In this document: positions 1 through 7,976 of the stretch, one piece after another
Layout: each line of letters begins with the position of its first letter
How positions within the stretch are numbered: position 1 is the first letter of the stretch
Source: a bacterium
GTDB lineage: Bacteria > Verrucomicrobiota > Verrucomicrobiia > Limisphaerales > UBA11358
Assembly (NCBI GenBank): GCA_021817945.1
Contig: JAKAFL010000017.1
Location: 1 to 59,729, forward strand
Length of the DNA: 59,729 nt
Direction: 5' to 3'
Translations under genes and position numbers: made by a program
Notes under the pieces: model-generated
Databases searched by the model: none
Told to the model about the DNA's origin: nothing
The model's input: only the letters and a program-made list of their open reading frames with translations

Positions 1-360
1 CGTTCAACAGAAGATACCGGGATTCGATCCATTGGGTATGAAGTCCTCGCATCGCGAACCGGTGGTCAACACCGGGTTGCCCACACCCCAGGCAACCCCG
101 GTTGCCGTCCCCATCCCCGCCAACCCCCGAGTCATCACCCCAATCCGCACTCCAGCCGCCTCCCCGGTCTGGTTCCCGATCGGTTCAGCCGTACGCCGGA
201 GAACGCCGAGATCCATTGATGTTTGTTGACCCTTCAACCCGAAAAGCGAAATGTCATGCGGCACCCACTCCTTGCGGTCACAACACCTTGATGGAAACCG
301 GGATACACCAGCACTCGATTTTTCTCATTTTTTTGTTGCACCTTGGATGGGGAGGAGTAT
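1..360. other. no supported gene at window start
   Basis: Both strands carry short open frames here, for example 86 codons on the minus strand from a GTG at 264 and 65 codons on the plus strand from 32. Neither has a family signature that I recognise or a convincing ribosome site. The stretch may be the end of a neighbour outside the window or intergenic DNA upstream of the ArsR-type gene. I see nothing else in it. Confidence 0.4.
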
Positions 361-380
361 ATTTAACCATATGGTTAAAT
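361..380. promoter_or_regulatory. 20-bp perfect palindrome over the arsR-like start codon, putative autoregulatory operator
   Basis: The sequence ATTTAACCATATGGTTAAAT is its own reverse complement, and the start ATG of the ArsR-type gene (371) begins exactly at the dyad midpoint. A GGAGGAG-like ribosome site lies just upstream at about 350-356. ArsR/SmtB regulators bind AT-rich palindromes in their own promoters, so autorepression is the natural reading. Binding over the start codon would also mask translation initiation. The palindrome is seen directly; its function is inferred. Confidence 0.65.
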
Positions 381-727
381 GTTCAACGGACATGTTGGAT
401 CGCACTTTTGCCGCGCTGGCCGACCCCACCCGCCGCCGCATGCTGGAGCATCTGGCGCAGAGCGACCAGTGTGTCACCGACCTGGCGCGACCGTATTCGA
501 TGTCGCTTCCGGCGGTGTCGAAGCATTTGCGGGTTTTGGAGCGCGCGGGTTTGGTGCGTCGGCGGCGGAATGGGCGCGTGCATTCGTTGAAACTGGAGGC
601 CAAGCCCATGCAACAGGCCCAGGCATGGATTGAGGAGTACCGGAAATTCTGGGAACAAAGCTTTGACCGCCTGGACGAATATCTGAAACAACTTCAAGCC
701 ACGAAAACCAATGAGCAAACAAAATAA
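371..727 (+). CDS. ArsR-family winged-helix transcriptional regulator
   Basis: A 118-residue winged-helix repressor of the subgroup that usually precedes AHSA1/SRPBCC genes. The N-terminus has the typical phrase LDRTFAALADPTRRRMLEHL, followed by the recognition helix region (MSLPAVSKHLRVLERAGLV) and a wing (RRRRNGRVHSL). The paired-cysteine metal site of true ArsR (CVCDL) is absent; only one Cys is present (QCVTDL), so metal sensing is unlikely. The ATG at 371 gives the family-typical N-terminus (MVK-) and follows a good ribosome site. An upstream in-frame start at 251 would add about 40 unrelated residues. The stop lies inside the next gene (17-nt overlap), so this is the first gene of an operon through at least 3074. 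It probably represses that operon through the palindrome at 361-380. Confidence 0.88.
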   Translation: MVKCSTDMLDRTFAALADPTRRRMLEHLAQSDQCVTDLARPYSMSLPAVSKHLRVLERAGLVRRRRNGRVHSLKLEAKPMQQAQAWIEEYRKFWEQSFDRLDEYLKQLQATKTNEQTK

Positions 728-1232
728 CCCCAAGGAAGAATTACAAGCGCGGCCATTCACGATCACTCGTGAATTTGCCGCTCCGCAAGCAATGGTCTGG
801 AGGGCATGGACTGAAGCGGGACAGCTTCAGCAGTGGTTTGGCCCCAAGGGGTTCAAGACGGTCACGCTCAGTTTTGACCTGCGCGTGGGCGGGGGCCTGC
901 ATACCTGCATGCGCTCGCCGGACGGCGGTGAAATATGGGGCAAATGGATGTTTCGCGAAGTGGTTCCACCCCGGCGCCTGGTCTGGATCAATTCATTCTC
1001 AGACAGGGATGGAGGGATCTCGCGCCATCCGTGGAACCCCGCCTGGCCGCTTGAATTATGGACAGAAACCACTTTTGCCGAAAGCAACGCAAAAACCGTC
1101 GTGACTCTGAAGTGGGCCCCGCACAATGCAACCGATGAAGAGATCAGGACATTCAATGCCGCACATGAAAGCATGACCAATGGCTGGGGTGGAACATTTG
1201 ACCAGCTTGCAACTCATTTAAACTGCAAATAA
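711..1232 (+). CDS. AHSA1/SRPBCC domain protein
   Basis: A 173-residue protein with one SRPBCC (START-like, Aha1 C-terminal type) domain. The usual motifs are in order: an opening strand TITREFAAPQAMVWRAWTEAGQLQQWFGPKGF, then DLRVGGG, a central PPRRLVW strand, and a C-terminal helix (MTNGWGGTFDQLATHL). Such domains form a helix-grip cavity for a hydrophobic ligand. Members beside ArsR regulators are often annotated as activators of Hsp90-like ATPases or stress proteins, but their true ligands are mostly unknown. The start overlaps the end of the regulator gene, which implies translational coupling. The product is probably cytoplasmic, as no signal peptide or membrane segment is seen. Confidence 0.87.
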   Translation: MSKQNNPKEELQARPFTITREFAAPQAMVWRAWTEAGQLQQWFGPKGFKTVTLSFDLRVGGGLHTCMRSPDGGEIWGKWMFREVVPPRRLVWINSFSDRDGGISRHPWNPAWPLELWTETTFAESNAKTVVTLKWAPHNATDEEIRTFNAAHESMTNGWGGTFDQLATHLNCK

Positions 1233-1239
1233 ACCAAAT

Positions 1240-1734
1240 ATGAACTCAACCACACTAAACGACAAAAAAGCTGTCACATTGCAAATCACCCGTTTTTTCA
1301 ACGCGCCCCCTGAACTGGTATTCAAGGCCTGGACGGAGCCGGAACATTTCAAGGCATGGTTTGGAGCGGCGGCTTGCGAGGGATCGCAATTGCAATCCGT
1401 TAAAATGAATGTGCGACCCCAGGGAAAATACCGCCTGCAAACCCGGCGCCCGGACGGTGAATATTTCACCACCGTCGGAACCTACATTGATGTCAAGCCA
1501 CCCGAGCGCCTGGTCTTCACCTGGCAATTTGAGAAAGACGGCAGTGGCGATGAATTTGGCGAGGTCGAACCGCCGGAGATGCTGGTGACGCTCAGTTTCA
1601 AGGCATCCGGCAAGGGGACGGAACTGACCCTGACCCACGAGAATTTTGCAACTGCGGAAAGTCGCGGACGCCATGAGATGGGCTGGGGCCGCTGCCTTGG
1701 CGAGCTTGGCAGATTCCTGGAGAAAACCGCATGA
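1240..1734 (+). CDS. AHSA1/SRPBCC domain protein
   Basis: A 164-residue single-domain SRPBCC protein that starts 7 nt after the previous gene. It opens with LQITRFFNAPPELVFKAWTEPEHFKAWFGAAAC, carries a YRLQTRRPDGEYFTTVGTY strand and a PPERLVFTW strand, and ends in the long C-terminal helix (HEMGWGRCLGELGRFLEK). It has diverged clearly from its neighbour, so this is an old duplication. It overlaps the next gene by 4 nt (ATGA), a sign of coupled translation. The ligand is unknown; a function with the other SRPBCC proteins of this operon is inferred from context. Confidence 0.87.
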   Translation: MNSTTLNDKKAVTLQITRFFNAPPELVFKAWTEPEHFKAWFGAAACEGSQLQSVKMNVRPQGKYRLQTRRPDGEYFTTVGTYIDVKPPERLVFTWQFEKDGSGDEFGEVEPPEMLVTLSFKASGKGTELTLTHENFATAESRGRHEMGWGRCLGELGRFLEKTA

Positions 1735-3074
1735 GTGCCCAGCCGGAGGATGCGGCGCCGTCTGACAGGGAATATGTCATCACGCGAGAATACGATGCGC
1801 CACGCGAACTGGTTTGGCTGGCCTGCACCCAGTCCAACCATGTCGCACAATGGTGGGGACCGCGCGGGTTCAGCGCGCCGGCATGTCAATGGGACGCCCA
1901 ACCTGGCAACATCATCCACGTGGTCATGCGCGGGCCAAACGGCATGGAGTATCCCATGGGCGGCCAATTCCACGAGGTCAACCCCCCGGAAAAACTCGTG
2001 ACCACGACCGGCCCCCTGGATGCGCGGGGGCATTTGATGTTTGAATTCCGACACACCCTGACGCTTCAGGAGAATAACGGGAAAACCACGCTAACCATGA
2101 GATCGCGCCTGATGAAGGTCACTGACCCGGATTCGGCCAGGTTCATCAATGGTTTTGAGGCTGGAATGACCCAAAGCCTGGAACGCCTCGCAAGTGTGCT
2201 GGATGCCATGCCCTTCTCCATTGAGCAGTTTTTAAACGCGCCGGTTGACCGGGTGTGGCGCGCGGTCACAACCCCGGTGGAAATGAGCCGGTGGTTTTTT
2301 GACATGAACCATTTCAAGCCCGAGATTGGGGCTGAATTTGATTTCACCGTGAAACACGAAGGACACACCTATGAACATCTCTGCCGAGTGACTGCGCTGA
2401 TTCCCCGTCAAAAAATCGCCTACTCTTGGAGATACAATGGGCACAAGGGCGATTCACTCGTCACCTTCGAGCTATTTGCCGAGGGGACCGGAACGCGGTT
2501 GAAATTAACCCACGAAGGTTTGGAAACTTTCCCGAAAACCCCGCATTTCGAACGCAGGAATTTTGTCCGGGGCTGGACTTGGCTGATCGGCGCCAGCCTG
2601 CCGGACTTTGTGGAAAAGGCGGACCGGGAGATTTTTGTAATGCGCGAATTCAACGCCCCGCGTGAGCTGACATGGGAAGCAATGACCAATCCCAAACATG
2701 TGGTGAACTGGTGGGGTCCTCGCGGTTTTTCGACAACCATTGAGGTGATGGATTTTCGGGTTGGCGGGGAATGGAGACATGTCATGCAGGGGCCGGACGG
2801 GGTGAAATACCCCAACCACAGTGTTTTCCTGGAGATTGAGAAGCCGGAACGCATCGTTTTCCGGCATGACGGCCATCGTGAGTCCGGTTCAAGCGTGGAT
2901 TTTGTGTCCACCTGGACCTTCGAGGAACTGGAGGCTGACAAAACCCGCGTGAGCATCCGCCTGGTTTTCCCCTCTGCGGCAGAGCGCGACCGCATTGCAA
3001 AGGAATTTGGCGCCATTGAAGGGGCCCGGCAGACCCTGGAGCGCATGGGAGAATATATGGCCTTGATGGACTGA
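1731..3074 (+). CDS. triple SRPBCC (AHSA1) domain fusion protein
   Basis: A 447-residue protein built of three consecutive SRPBCC domains with no other domain. Domain 1 (about 15-150) opens with YVITREYDAPRELVWLACT and has WWGPRGF. Domain 2 (about 160-290) opens with FSIEQFLNAPVDRVWRAVTT and is the most divergent, with RWFFDM in place of the WWGPRGF motif. Domain 3 (about 297-445) opens with IFVMREFNAPRELTWEAMT and again has WWGPRGFSTT. Single-domain proteins of about 150 residues are normal, so the 3x tandem arrangement is unusual. The reading frame is continuous over 1.3 kb, which argues against a sequencing artefact. It starts in a 4-nt overlap with the preceding gene. Domains 1 and 3 look more alike than either does to domain 2. 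Confidence 0.88.
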   Translation: MSAQPEDAAPSDREYVITREYDAPRELVWLACTQSNHVAQWWGPRGFSAPACQWDAQPGNIIHVVMRGPNGMEYPMGGQFHEVNPPEKLVTTTGPLDARGHLMFEFRHTLTLQENNGKTTLTMRSRLMKVTDPDSARFINGFEAGMTQSLERLASVLDAMPFSIEQFLNAPVDRVWRAVTTPVEMSRWFFDMNHFKPEIGAEFDFTVKHEGHTYEHLCRVTALIPRQKIAYSWRYNGHKGDSLVTFELFAEGTGTRLKLTHEGLETFPKTPHFERRNFVRGWTWLIGASLPDFVEKADREIFVMREFNAPRELTWEAMTNPKHVVNWWGPRGFSTTIEVMDFRVGGEWRHVMQGPDGVKYPNHSVFLEIEKPERIVFRHDGHRESGSSVDFVSTWTFEELEADKTRVSIRLVFPSAAERDRIAKEFGAIEGARQTLERMGEYMALMD

Positions 3075-3131
3075 GGCCCCGCACTTTGCGGCAATAACCA
3101 ACACAAACCAAAAAAAACCAGATAAACGAAC

Positions 3132-3551
3132 ATGAAAAAAGGCAATATTCAACCTTACCTCTTCTTTGGGGGACGCTGCGGGGAGGCATTGGAATTTTAC
3201 CGCCAAGCGCTGGGCGCACAGGTAATTTTTCAAATGCAGTTCAAGGACAGTCCCGAGCCAGCATCGCCGGGGATGCTTCCGCCCGGCTGGGAAAACAAGA
3301 TCATGCACGCCTCATTCACCATCGGTGAGACGGCGCTGATGGCATCGGATGGATGCGGCGCACCGCAGCCATTCGAGGGCTTTTCCCTCCATCTTTCCAT
3401 GCCGAAGGAAGCCGATGCCAAGCAGGCCTTCGCCGCCCTGGCCGAAAATGGAGAAGTTCAAATGCCTTTGCAGAAGACATTTTGGTCCCCTTGTTTTGGC
3501 AAGGTGACCGACCGTTTTGGCATTGGATGGATGATCAGCGTGGAGGCTTGA
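3132..3551 (+). CDS. VOC-family (PhnB/glyoxalase-like) protein
   Basis: A 139-residue vicinal-oxygen-chelate fold protein. It starts with IQPYLFFGGRCGEALEFYRQALGAQV, the hallmark opening of the PhnB / 3-demethylubiquinone-methyltransferase-like group, followed by MHASFTIGETALMASDG and ending FGKVTDRFGIGWMISVE. These proteins are small and cytoplasmic and usually of unknown substrate; some are metal-dependent lyases or antibiotic-binding proteins. The gene lies 57 nt after the SRPBCC operon on the same strand and may be cotranscribed. ArsR/SRPBCC/PhnB clusters are common, so a shared stress or detoxification role is a reasonable inference. A dispersed repeat begins at its stop codon. Confidence 0.85.
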   Translation: MKKGNIQPYLFFGGRCGEALEFYRQALGAQVIFQMQFKDSPEPASPGMLPPGWENKIMHASFTIGETALMASDGCGAPQPFEGFSLHLSMPKEADAKQAFAALAENGEVQMPLQKTFWSPCFGKVTDRFGIGWMISVEA

Positions 3552-3645
3552 ACACGAAAAATGAAATGGAAAGGGTCAGGATGCGCCCGGGAGATTGGCG
3601 CAGATTGGCCTTTTGAATTTCGCTTTCCGGGTTTAATTCTCGGGT
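3549..3645 (-). repeat. dispersed repeat family B, copy 1 (reverse orientation)
   Basis: About 95 bp whose reverse complement matches the copies near 12126-12310, 56772-56852 and 57049-57140. Shared landmarks are ATTCAAAAGGCCAATCTG, CCAATCT, GGGCGCATCCTGACCC and TTTCCATTTCA. It sits directly behind the stop codon of the VOC gene and in front of the end of the convergent GreA-like gene. It carries no open frame of note. Confidence 0.75.
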
Positions 3646-3688
3646 TCAAAAATCGTCCAGTCAAACAATCAGCCGGAACGACAGGTTT

Positions 3689-5533
3689 TTAGTTATTTGC
3701 CGCCGGGGCGCCGGCTTCGCTTTTCCAGGCTTCGATTGACTCGATGCGCTGTTGGCGGGCGGCGCCGTTTTGTTCGATTTGGACCACATCACCGGCCTTG
3801 TGGTTGAGCAGGGCCTGGGCGACAGGTGTCAGGTAGCTGATCACGCCCTTGTCCGGGTCTGAATCCCATGCGCCGAGGATGGTGAACACCTCCGCCTGGC
3901 CGGTGGCAAGGTCTGTGACCCTGACAATGTTGCCGGGACCGACGACTTCGGTTTTGGCGTTGGAAAAATCCTGGCCGCGTGCGCGGGTCAGCGCTGATTC
4001 CAGCTCATCTTTCTGGCGCAGCAGCACCTTCTGCATTTCCTTGGCCGCCTTGTATTCATGGTTTTCACGGAGGTCGCCATAACTGCGGGCCACGGCGATT
4101 TCCTTGGAGTTGGCGGGGATTTTTTTCTGGACCAGGTCCTGGTATTCAAGGCGGCGGCGCTCCAGGCTCTCCCAGGAGACCAGCAGGCTGGTGTCCTGGC
4201 GGGTCTGCTCGCCGCTGATGAGGGATTGGACGGCGGGATGCGCCTTGACCAGGCGGGCCAGCAGCGAGCGCTTGTCCATGTCATCAAAAACCGGCGAGAG
4301 CTTGAGCGCCCGGGTGAGATCCTTGATCACTTCAATATCAGCCGAGGCGGTGAGTTCACCCAGCAACTGCTGGTCTTCCAGGATGAAATCGCGCAGGCGG
4401 TTGGATCGTTTTTCGTTGAATTGATCCCGCTCCATGGCGGTGAGCATGGCGCGAAAAACCTCGGGACCGAGGATGTCCACAAAGTCATCATTGCGGTCGC
4501 GGCCAAACCAGAGGAGCAGTTCGCTGCCAGCGGTGTGCTGGTTGATGAGGCGCCCGAGTGTTTCCTTGAGCAAATCCAACTTGCCGTGGTGGATCAATTG
4601 TGAGGCGAACTCCTTGGCAAGCTTGGCGGAGACCAGGTTGATGGAGCCCCTGAGGATTTCATGCCAGCGATCCGGGTTGGCCTCGCGGAATGATTCCAAT
4701 GCGCGATGATGCTTGGCGGCAGGGATGGCCTCGAGCAGGGGACCGAACTTGATGCCCTCCTGCAACCAGACCTGGGCCGCCGTTACAGCCTCCGGGGATG
4801 CGGGCAGCCCGGCGGCGTGCTGGATTTCGTCCCGGGCAAAAACAGCCTCCAACGCAACGGCAGGCTGGGTGCGCTGGTGCGTGGCAATATCCGCATTCAG
4901 GACAGCCACGACCTCACGGCCCACAGCCGCCTTGTCCGGCAGGTCTGCGGCCACCTTCAGAATTTCCGCCACCGCAGCCACGCGCGCCTTGAGTCCCTTG
5001 GCAGATCGAAAATCACCCAGGCACCGCGCTTCCAGCGATGTTTCCTGCGCCTGATACACCACAGGATCGGACTTTTTAACGGGCACGATGAAATGGCCGT
5101 CCTTTTTCATTTCGTGCCGGGCGGTTTCCCACCATTTTTTCCAGTCATCGCGGATGACATCGGGGACGAGACACTGTTGGATTTGCTCGAAAGTGGCCCG
5201 GCCATCGAAGCTGTTGAGGACCACCTTGATGAGGTCCAGGTGATGGGCGGCGAGCTGGCGCAGGCCCTCGATATCCGAGACCTTGCGAGCCATGATATGG
5301 CTTTTGGCAATGGGTTTGAGAGATTCAACAGCGAAGGCCAAATCCATGGTGTGACCGGGTTTGGCTGGAAAATCAATGGTGAACCGCGCCAGGACCACGT
5401 CCACGGTGCGGATGCGGCCAAAACCCCAGCTCCGATGCCAGCAATAACCGCCTTCCACGAGGTGGATGAGCGGATCCACATGTTTGCCGTCAATTTTTCC
5501 CGAGGCCGCCAGCTTTTGGAATTCTTCTTTCAT
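3689..5533 (-). CDS. GreA/GreB-domain transcript-cleavage-like factor with long N-terminal extension
   Basis: A 614-residue protein whose last 160 or so residues are a GreA/GreB factor. The coiled-coil begins near YQDLVQKKIP, the acidic loop is GDLRENHEYKAAKEMQ (equivalent to GDLSENAEYHAA of GreA, with the Asp and Glu retained), and the C-terminal FKBP-like domain contains PGNIVRV and GVISYLTPVAQALL. Ordinary GreA is about 158 residues. The remaining 450 residues are a helical extension of the type seen in chlamydial and verrucomicrobial GreA proteins, starting GKIDGKHVDPLIHLVEGGYCWHRSWGFGRI. The expected role is rescue of backtracked RNA polymerase by stimulating RNA cleavage in the secondary channel. 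The start is divergent from rsmB only 2 nt away, so the promoters must overlap coding DNA. Confidence 0.85.
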   Translation of the reverse strand: MKEEFQKLAASGKIDGKHVDPLIHLVEGGYCWHRSWGFGRIRTVDVVLARFTIDFPAKPGHTMDLAFAVESLKPIAKSHIMARKVSDIEGLRQLAAHHLDLIKVVLNSFDGRATFEQIQQCLVPDVIRDDWKKWWETARHEMKKDGHFIVPVKKSDPVVYQAQETSLEARCLGDFRSAKGLKARVAAVAEILKVAADLPDKAAVGREVVAVLNADIATHQRTQPAVALEAVFARDEIQHAAGLPASPEAVTAAQVWLQEGIKFGPLLEAIPAAKHHRALESFREANPDRWHEILRGSINLVSAKLAKEFASQLIHHGKLDLLKETLGRLINQHTAGSELLLWFGRDRNDDFVDILGPEVFRAMLTAMERDQFNEKRSNRLRDFILEDQQLLGELTASADIEVIKDLTRALKLSPVFDDMDKRSLLARLVKAHPAVQSLISGEQTRQDTSLLVSWESLERRRLEYQDLVQKKIPANSKEIAVARSYGDLRENHEYKAAKEMQKVLLRQKDELESALTRARGQDFSNAKTEVVGPGNIVRVTDLATGQAEVFTILGAWDSDPDKGVISYLTPVAQALLNHKAGDVVQIEQNGAARQQRIESIEAWKSEAGAPAANN

Positions 5534-5535
5534 AA

Positions 5536-6924
5536 ATGGTTTTTATCTCGCGTCTGCAAACAAGGTTGCCAACATTAAACGATTTGAACGGCCAAAATCC
5601 AAGACAAATTGCGGCAACGGTCCTGCTTGAGCGGGAAACCGGAAGCGAATTCACCGAGTCGCTTTTGGAACGGGCGCTGGCGCGGCATGCCTTGCCGGGG
5701 CCGGACAGGGCCTTGTGCCAGGAACTGGTGTATGGGGTGGTCCGCTGGCAGGCCACGCTGGATTGGCTTGTATCCTGCAAGGCGCCATCCCCTCCAACCC
5801 ATCCGCTGCTGCGCATTCTTTTGCGACTGGGTTTATACCAGATTTTCTGGCTGGACCGCATTCCCAGCCATGCGGCTGTCCATACCACGGTGGAAATGGC
5901 CCGGCAAATGGGGCTGGCCCCGAAAGCCGGTTTTGTGAATGCCATCTTGCGCGGCTGCCTGAGGGAGGAAGGCATCCTGCGGCAAAAACGCCTGGACCTG
6001 GCGGCCAGCCGCCCTGCCCTGGCCCATTCTCATCCCGACTGGCTTTTCTCCCGGTGGCAGTCCCGCCAAGGCCGCGCCAGCGCCATTCAACTGATGGAAT
6101 GGAATAACCTTCCCCCCAAAACCTACGCACGCCTGAACCGATGCAAAGCCATGCCGCCGCCCGGCCCCGGCTCGACAAGCCCATCCGCCGACGCAACACC
6201 ACCGCGCCCGGAGCCATGGCTGGGACCGGAAGTGACGGCCAAGCCATTTACAAGCCATTGGACGGGGGCGGAGACGGTCTGCGAACTCGTCTCTCATCCG
6301 CCGCTGGCCAGCCTGGCAGGCTTTCAAGAGGGCCTGTTTTACATTCAGGACCCCAGCACCCTGCTGGCAGCGCGGCTGCTGGACGCGCGTCCGGGTGAAA
6401 CCGTGCTGGACCTTTGCGCAGCTCCCGGCGGCAAAACGGCCTTGATGGCCCAATCCATGGGCAACCAGGGCCGGATTGTGGCCACGGACATCTCCCCTGC
6501 CAGGCTGGAACGATTGCGCGAGAATTGCCGGCGCCTGGGATTGGCCTGCGTGGAACCCATGCTGGTGGAAAGCCTGGACCCATCCGGCCATCCGGCGTTT
6601 GACCGCATTCTGGTGGATGCCCCCTGCTCCAACACCGGGGTGATCCGCCGCCGTGTGGATGTGCGGTGGCGGCTCACGGAGCAGGAACTGGCGCGGCTTC
6701 AAAAGACCCAGGCCGGCCTGCTGCAACTCGCCGCCACCCTGCTCAAACCAGGCGGCACGCTGGTTTACAGCACCTGCAGCCTGGAGCCGGAGGAAAACGA
6801 GGACCAGGTTCGCCGCTTCCTGCAAGACCACACCGGGTTCCAACTGGCGGAGAGCCAGGTTGTGAACCCGGTTCAGGATGGGGTGGACGGCGCTTTTGCG
6901 GCTCGACTCCTCAAGCAGGGCTGA
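5536..6924 (+). CDS. rsmB: 16S rRNA (cytosine-967-C5) methyltransferase
   Basis: RsmB (Fmu/Sun) methylates C967 of 16S rRNA using S-adenosylmethionine. The N-terminal NusB-like RNA-binding domain spans about residues 19-160 (NPRQIAATVLLERE, LCQELVYGVVRWQATLDWL). The catalytic domain carries motif I VLDLCAAPGGKTALMAQ, the motif-IV cysteine in DAPCSNTGVIRRR, and the catalytic cysteine in YSTCSLEPEENEDQV. Total length of about 460 residues fits the family, though the middle has a Pro-rich insert (around PPPGPGSTSPSADATPPRPEP). The ATG at 5536 leaves about 18 extra residues; the true start could be a TTG near 5584 immediately before NGQNPRQ. A start farther in would also give room for a promoter between this gene and the divergent GreA-like gene. 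Confidence 0.9.
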   Translation: MVFISRLQTRLPTLNDLNGQNPRQIAATVLLERETGSEFTESLLERALARHALPGPDRALCQELVYGVVRWQATLDWLVSCKAPSPPTHPLLRILLRLGLYQIFWLDRIPSHAAVHTTVEMARQMGLAPKAGFVNAILRGCLREEGILRQKRLDLAASRPALAHSHPDWLFSRWQSRQGRASAIQLMEWNNLPPKTYARLNRCKAMPPPGPGSTSPSADATPPRPEPWLGPEVTAKPFTSHWTGAETVCELVSHPPLASLAGFQEGLFYIQDPSTLLAARLLDARPGETVLDLCAAPGGKTALMAQSMGNQGRIVATDISPARLERLRENCRRLGLACVEPMLVESLDPSGHPAFDRILVDAPCSNTGVIRRRVDVRWRLTEQELARLQKTQAGLLQLAATLLKPGGTLVYSTCSLEPEENEDQVRRFLQDHTGFQLAESQVVNPVQDGVDGAFAARLLKQG

Positions 6925-6940
6925 CACATTGACCCATGCC

Positions 6941-7975
6941 ATGCCCGCTGCAAACCTCCAGATTGATTCCAGCCAGTTTCCAGAAAAAGTCCGCCGCGAC
7001 TTGCTGTCATCGCTGCGCCGCGGGGTGATTCAGCCCAAGTTCCATTATGACAGCCTGAAGCAAACGCTTTTGTGGCTGCAATTGCACGAGGCTCATTCCC
7101 CGGCGCGCAGAGACCGCGGGGTGAAGGATGCATATGACCTGGCCTTTGCCGCAGCCACGCGGGCCTGCCCGGAGGGAAAATCCGTGCGCCTGGTGGGGTT
7201 GGGTTGCGGCGGGGGGCAGAAGGATGCGCAACTGCTCCGCCATCTGCTGCGCAAGGGACGCAGGGTGGATTACCATCCGGTGGATGTGAGCGCGGCCATG
7301 ACACTGGTTGCGCGGGGGGCGGCCCTTCGCCTGTTGCAGGCAGAACGCTGCCATCCGGTGGTTTGCGACCTGGCCGCGCAAAACAACCTCCCCGGCCTGC
7401 TTCCCGAGCGCGGGGCAAGAGTGATCACATTTTTCGGGGTGATTCCCAATTTTGAGCCGAACCACATCCTGCCCCGGCTGACCGGGCTGCTGCGACCCGG
7501 CGACCTGCTCCTCTTCAGCGCCAACCTTGCCCCCGGGCTGGATTATGCCGCAGGAATGAAACGCATCCTGGGCCAGTACGATAATGTGCTGACCCGCCAA
7601 TGGCTGCTGGCTTTTCTTTTGGACCTGGGAGTGCAGGCCCGGGATGGGCGCCTGACTATTGGCATTGAAACAGGCCAGGCCGGCTTGAAACGCGTGGTGG
7701 CGGATTTCCAATTCATCCGAAACCGGACATTGCAGGTCCATGGGCACGAATTTTCATTTCAGGCCGGACGGAATATCCGGCTTTTCTTCTCCTACCGTCA
7801 CACCCCGGAAAGAATGAAACGCCTGCTGCAGCGGCATGGGTTGAGGGTGGAAAACCAATGGGCCTCGGCCTCCGGGGAGGAGGGTTTGTTTTTATGCAGG
7901 AAATCCCCCGATGCCCCCGATGCAGGTTCCCTCAAGGACTTCCGCAAGGGGTCCATGGTTCGGGCGAATCAATGA
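6941..7975 (+). CDS. EgtD-like histidine-specific SAM methyltransferase family protein
   Basis: A 344-residue methyltransferase of the family that includes EgtD, the L-histidine N-alpha-trimethyltransferase of ergothioneine synthesis. Seen: SAM motif I RLVGLGCGGGQKDAQLLR, an acidic motif YHPVDVS, and ITFFGVIPNFEP in the place of the FPGSTIGNF segment of EgtD. The C-terminal part (FSYRHTPERMKRLLQRHGL) also fits. The glycine pattern and length fit the family, but I cannot confirm the histidine-binding residues, and no egtB-like partner is present in the window. A product other than hercynine is possible. The start at 6941 is chosen because an upstream frame start at 6878 would lie deep inside rsmB; the spacing from the rsmB stop is 16 nt, so the two may be cotranscribed. 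Confidence 0.7.
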   Translation: MPAANLQIDSSQFPEKVRRDLLSSLRRGVIQPKFHYDSLKQTLLWLQLHEAHSPARRDRGVKDAYDLAFAAATRACPEGKSVRLVGLGCGGGQKDAQLLRHLLRKGRRVDYHPVDVSAAMTLVARGAALRLLQAERCHPVVCDLAAQNNLPGLLPERGARVITFFGVIPNFEPNHILPRLTGLLRPGDLLLFSANLAPGLDYAAGMKRILGQYDNVLTRQWLLAFLLDLGVQARDGRLTIGIETGQAGLKRVVADFQFIRNRTLQVHGHEFSFQAGRNIRLFFSYRHTPERMKRLLQRHGLRVENQWASASGEEGLFLCRKSPDAPDAGSLKDFRKGSMVRANQ

Positions 7976-7976
7976 C

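Noticed and set aside
4058-5578. Long plus-strand frames opposite the GreA-like gene
   Set aside because: They are antisense shadows of a gene with clear Gre-domain motifs, and the translated products match no family.
5833-6942. 369-codon minus-strand frame opposite rsmB
   Set aside because: It is a shadow of rsmB, which has full catalytic motifs.
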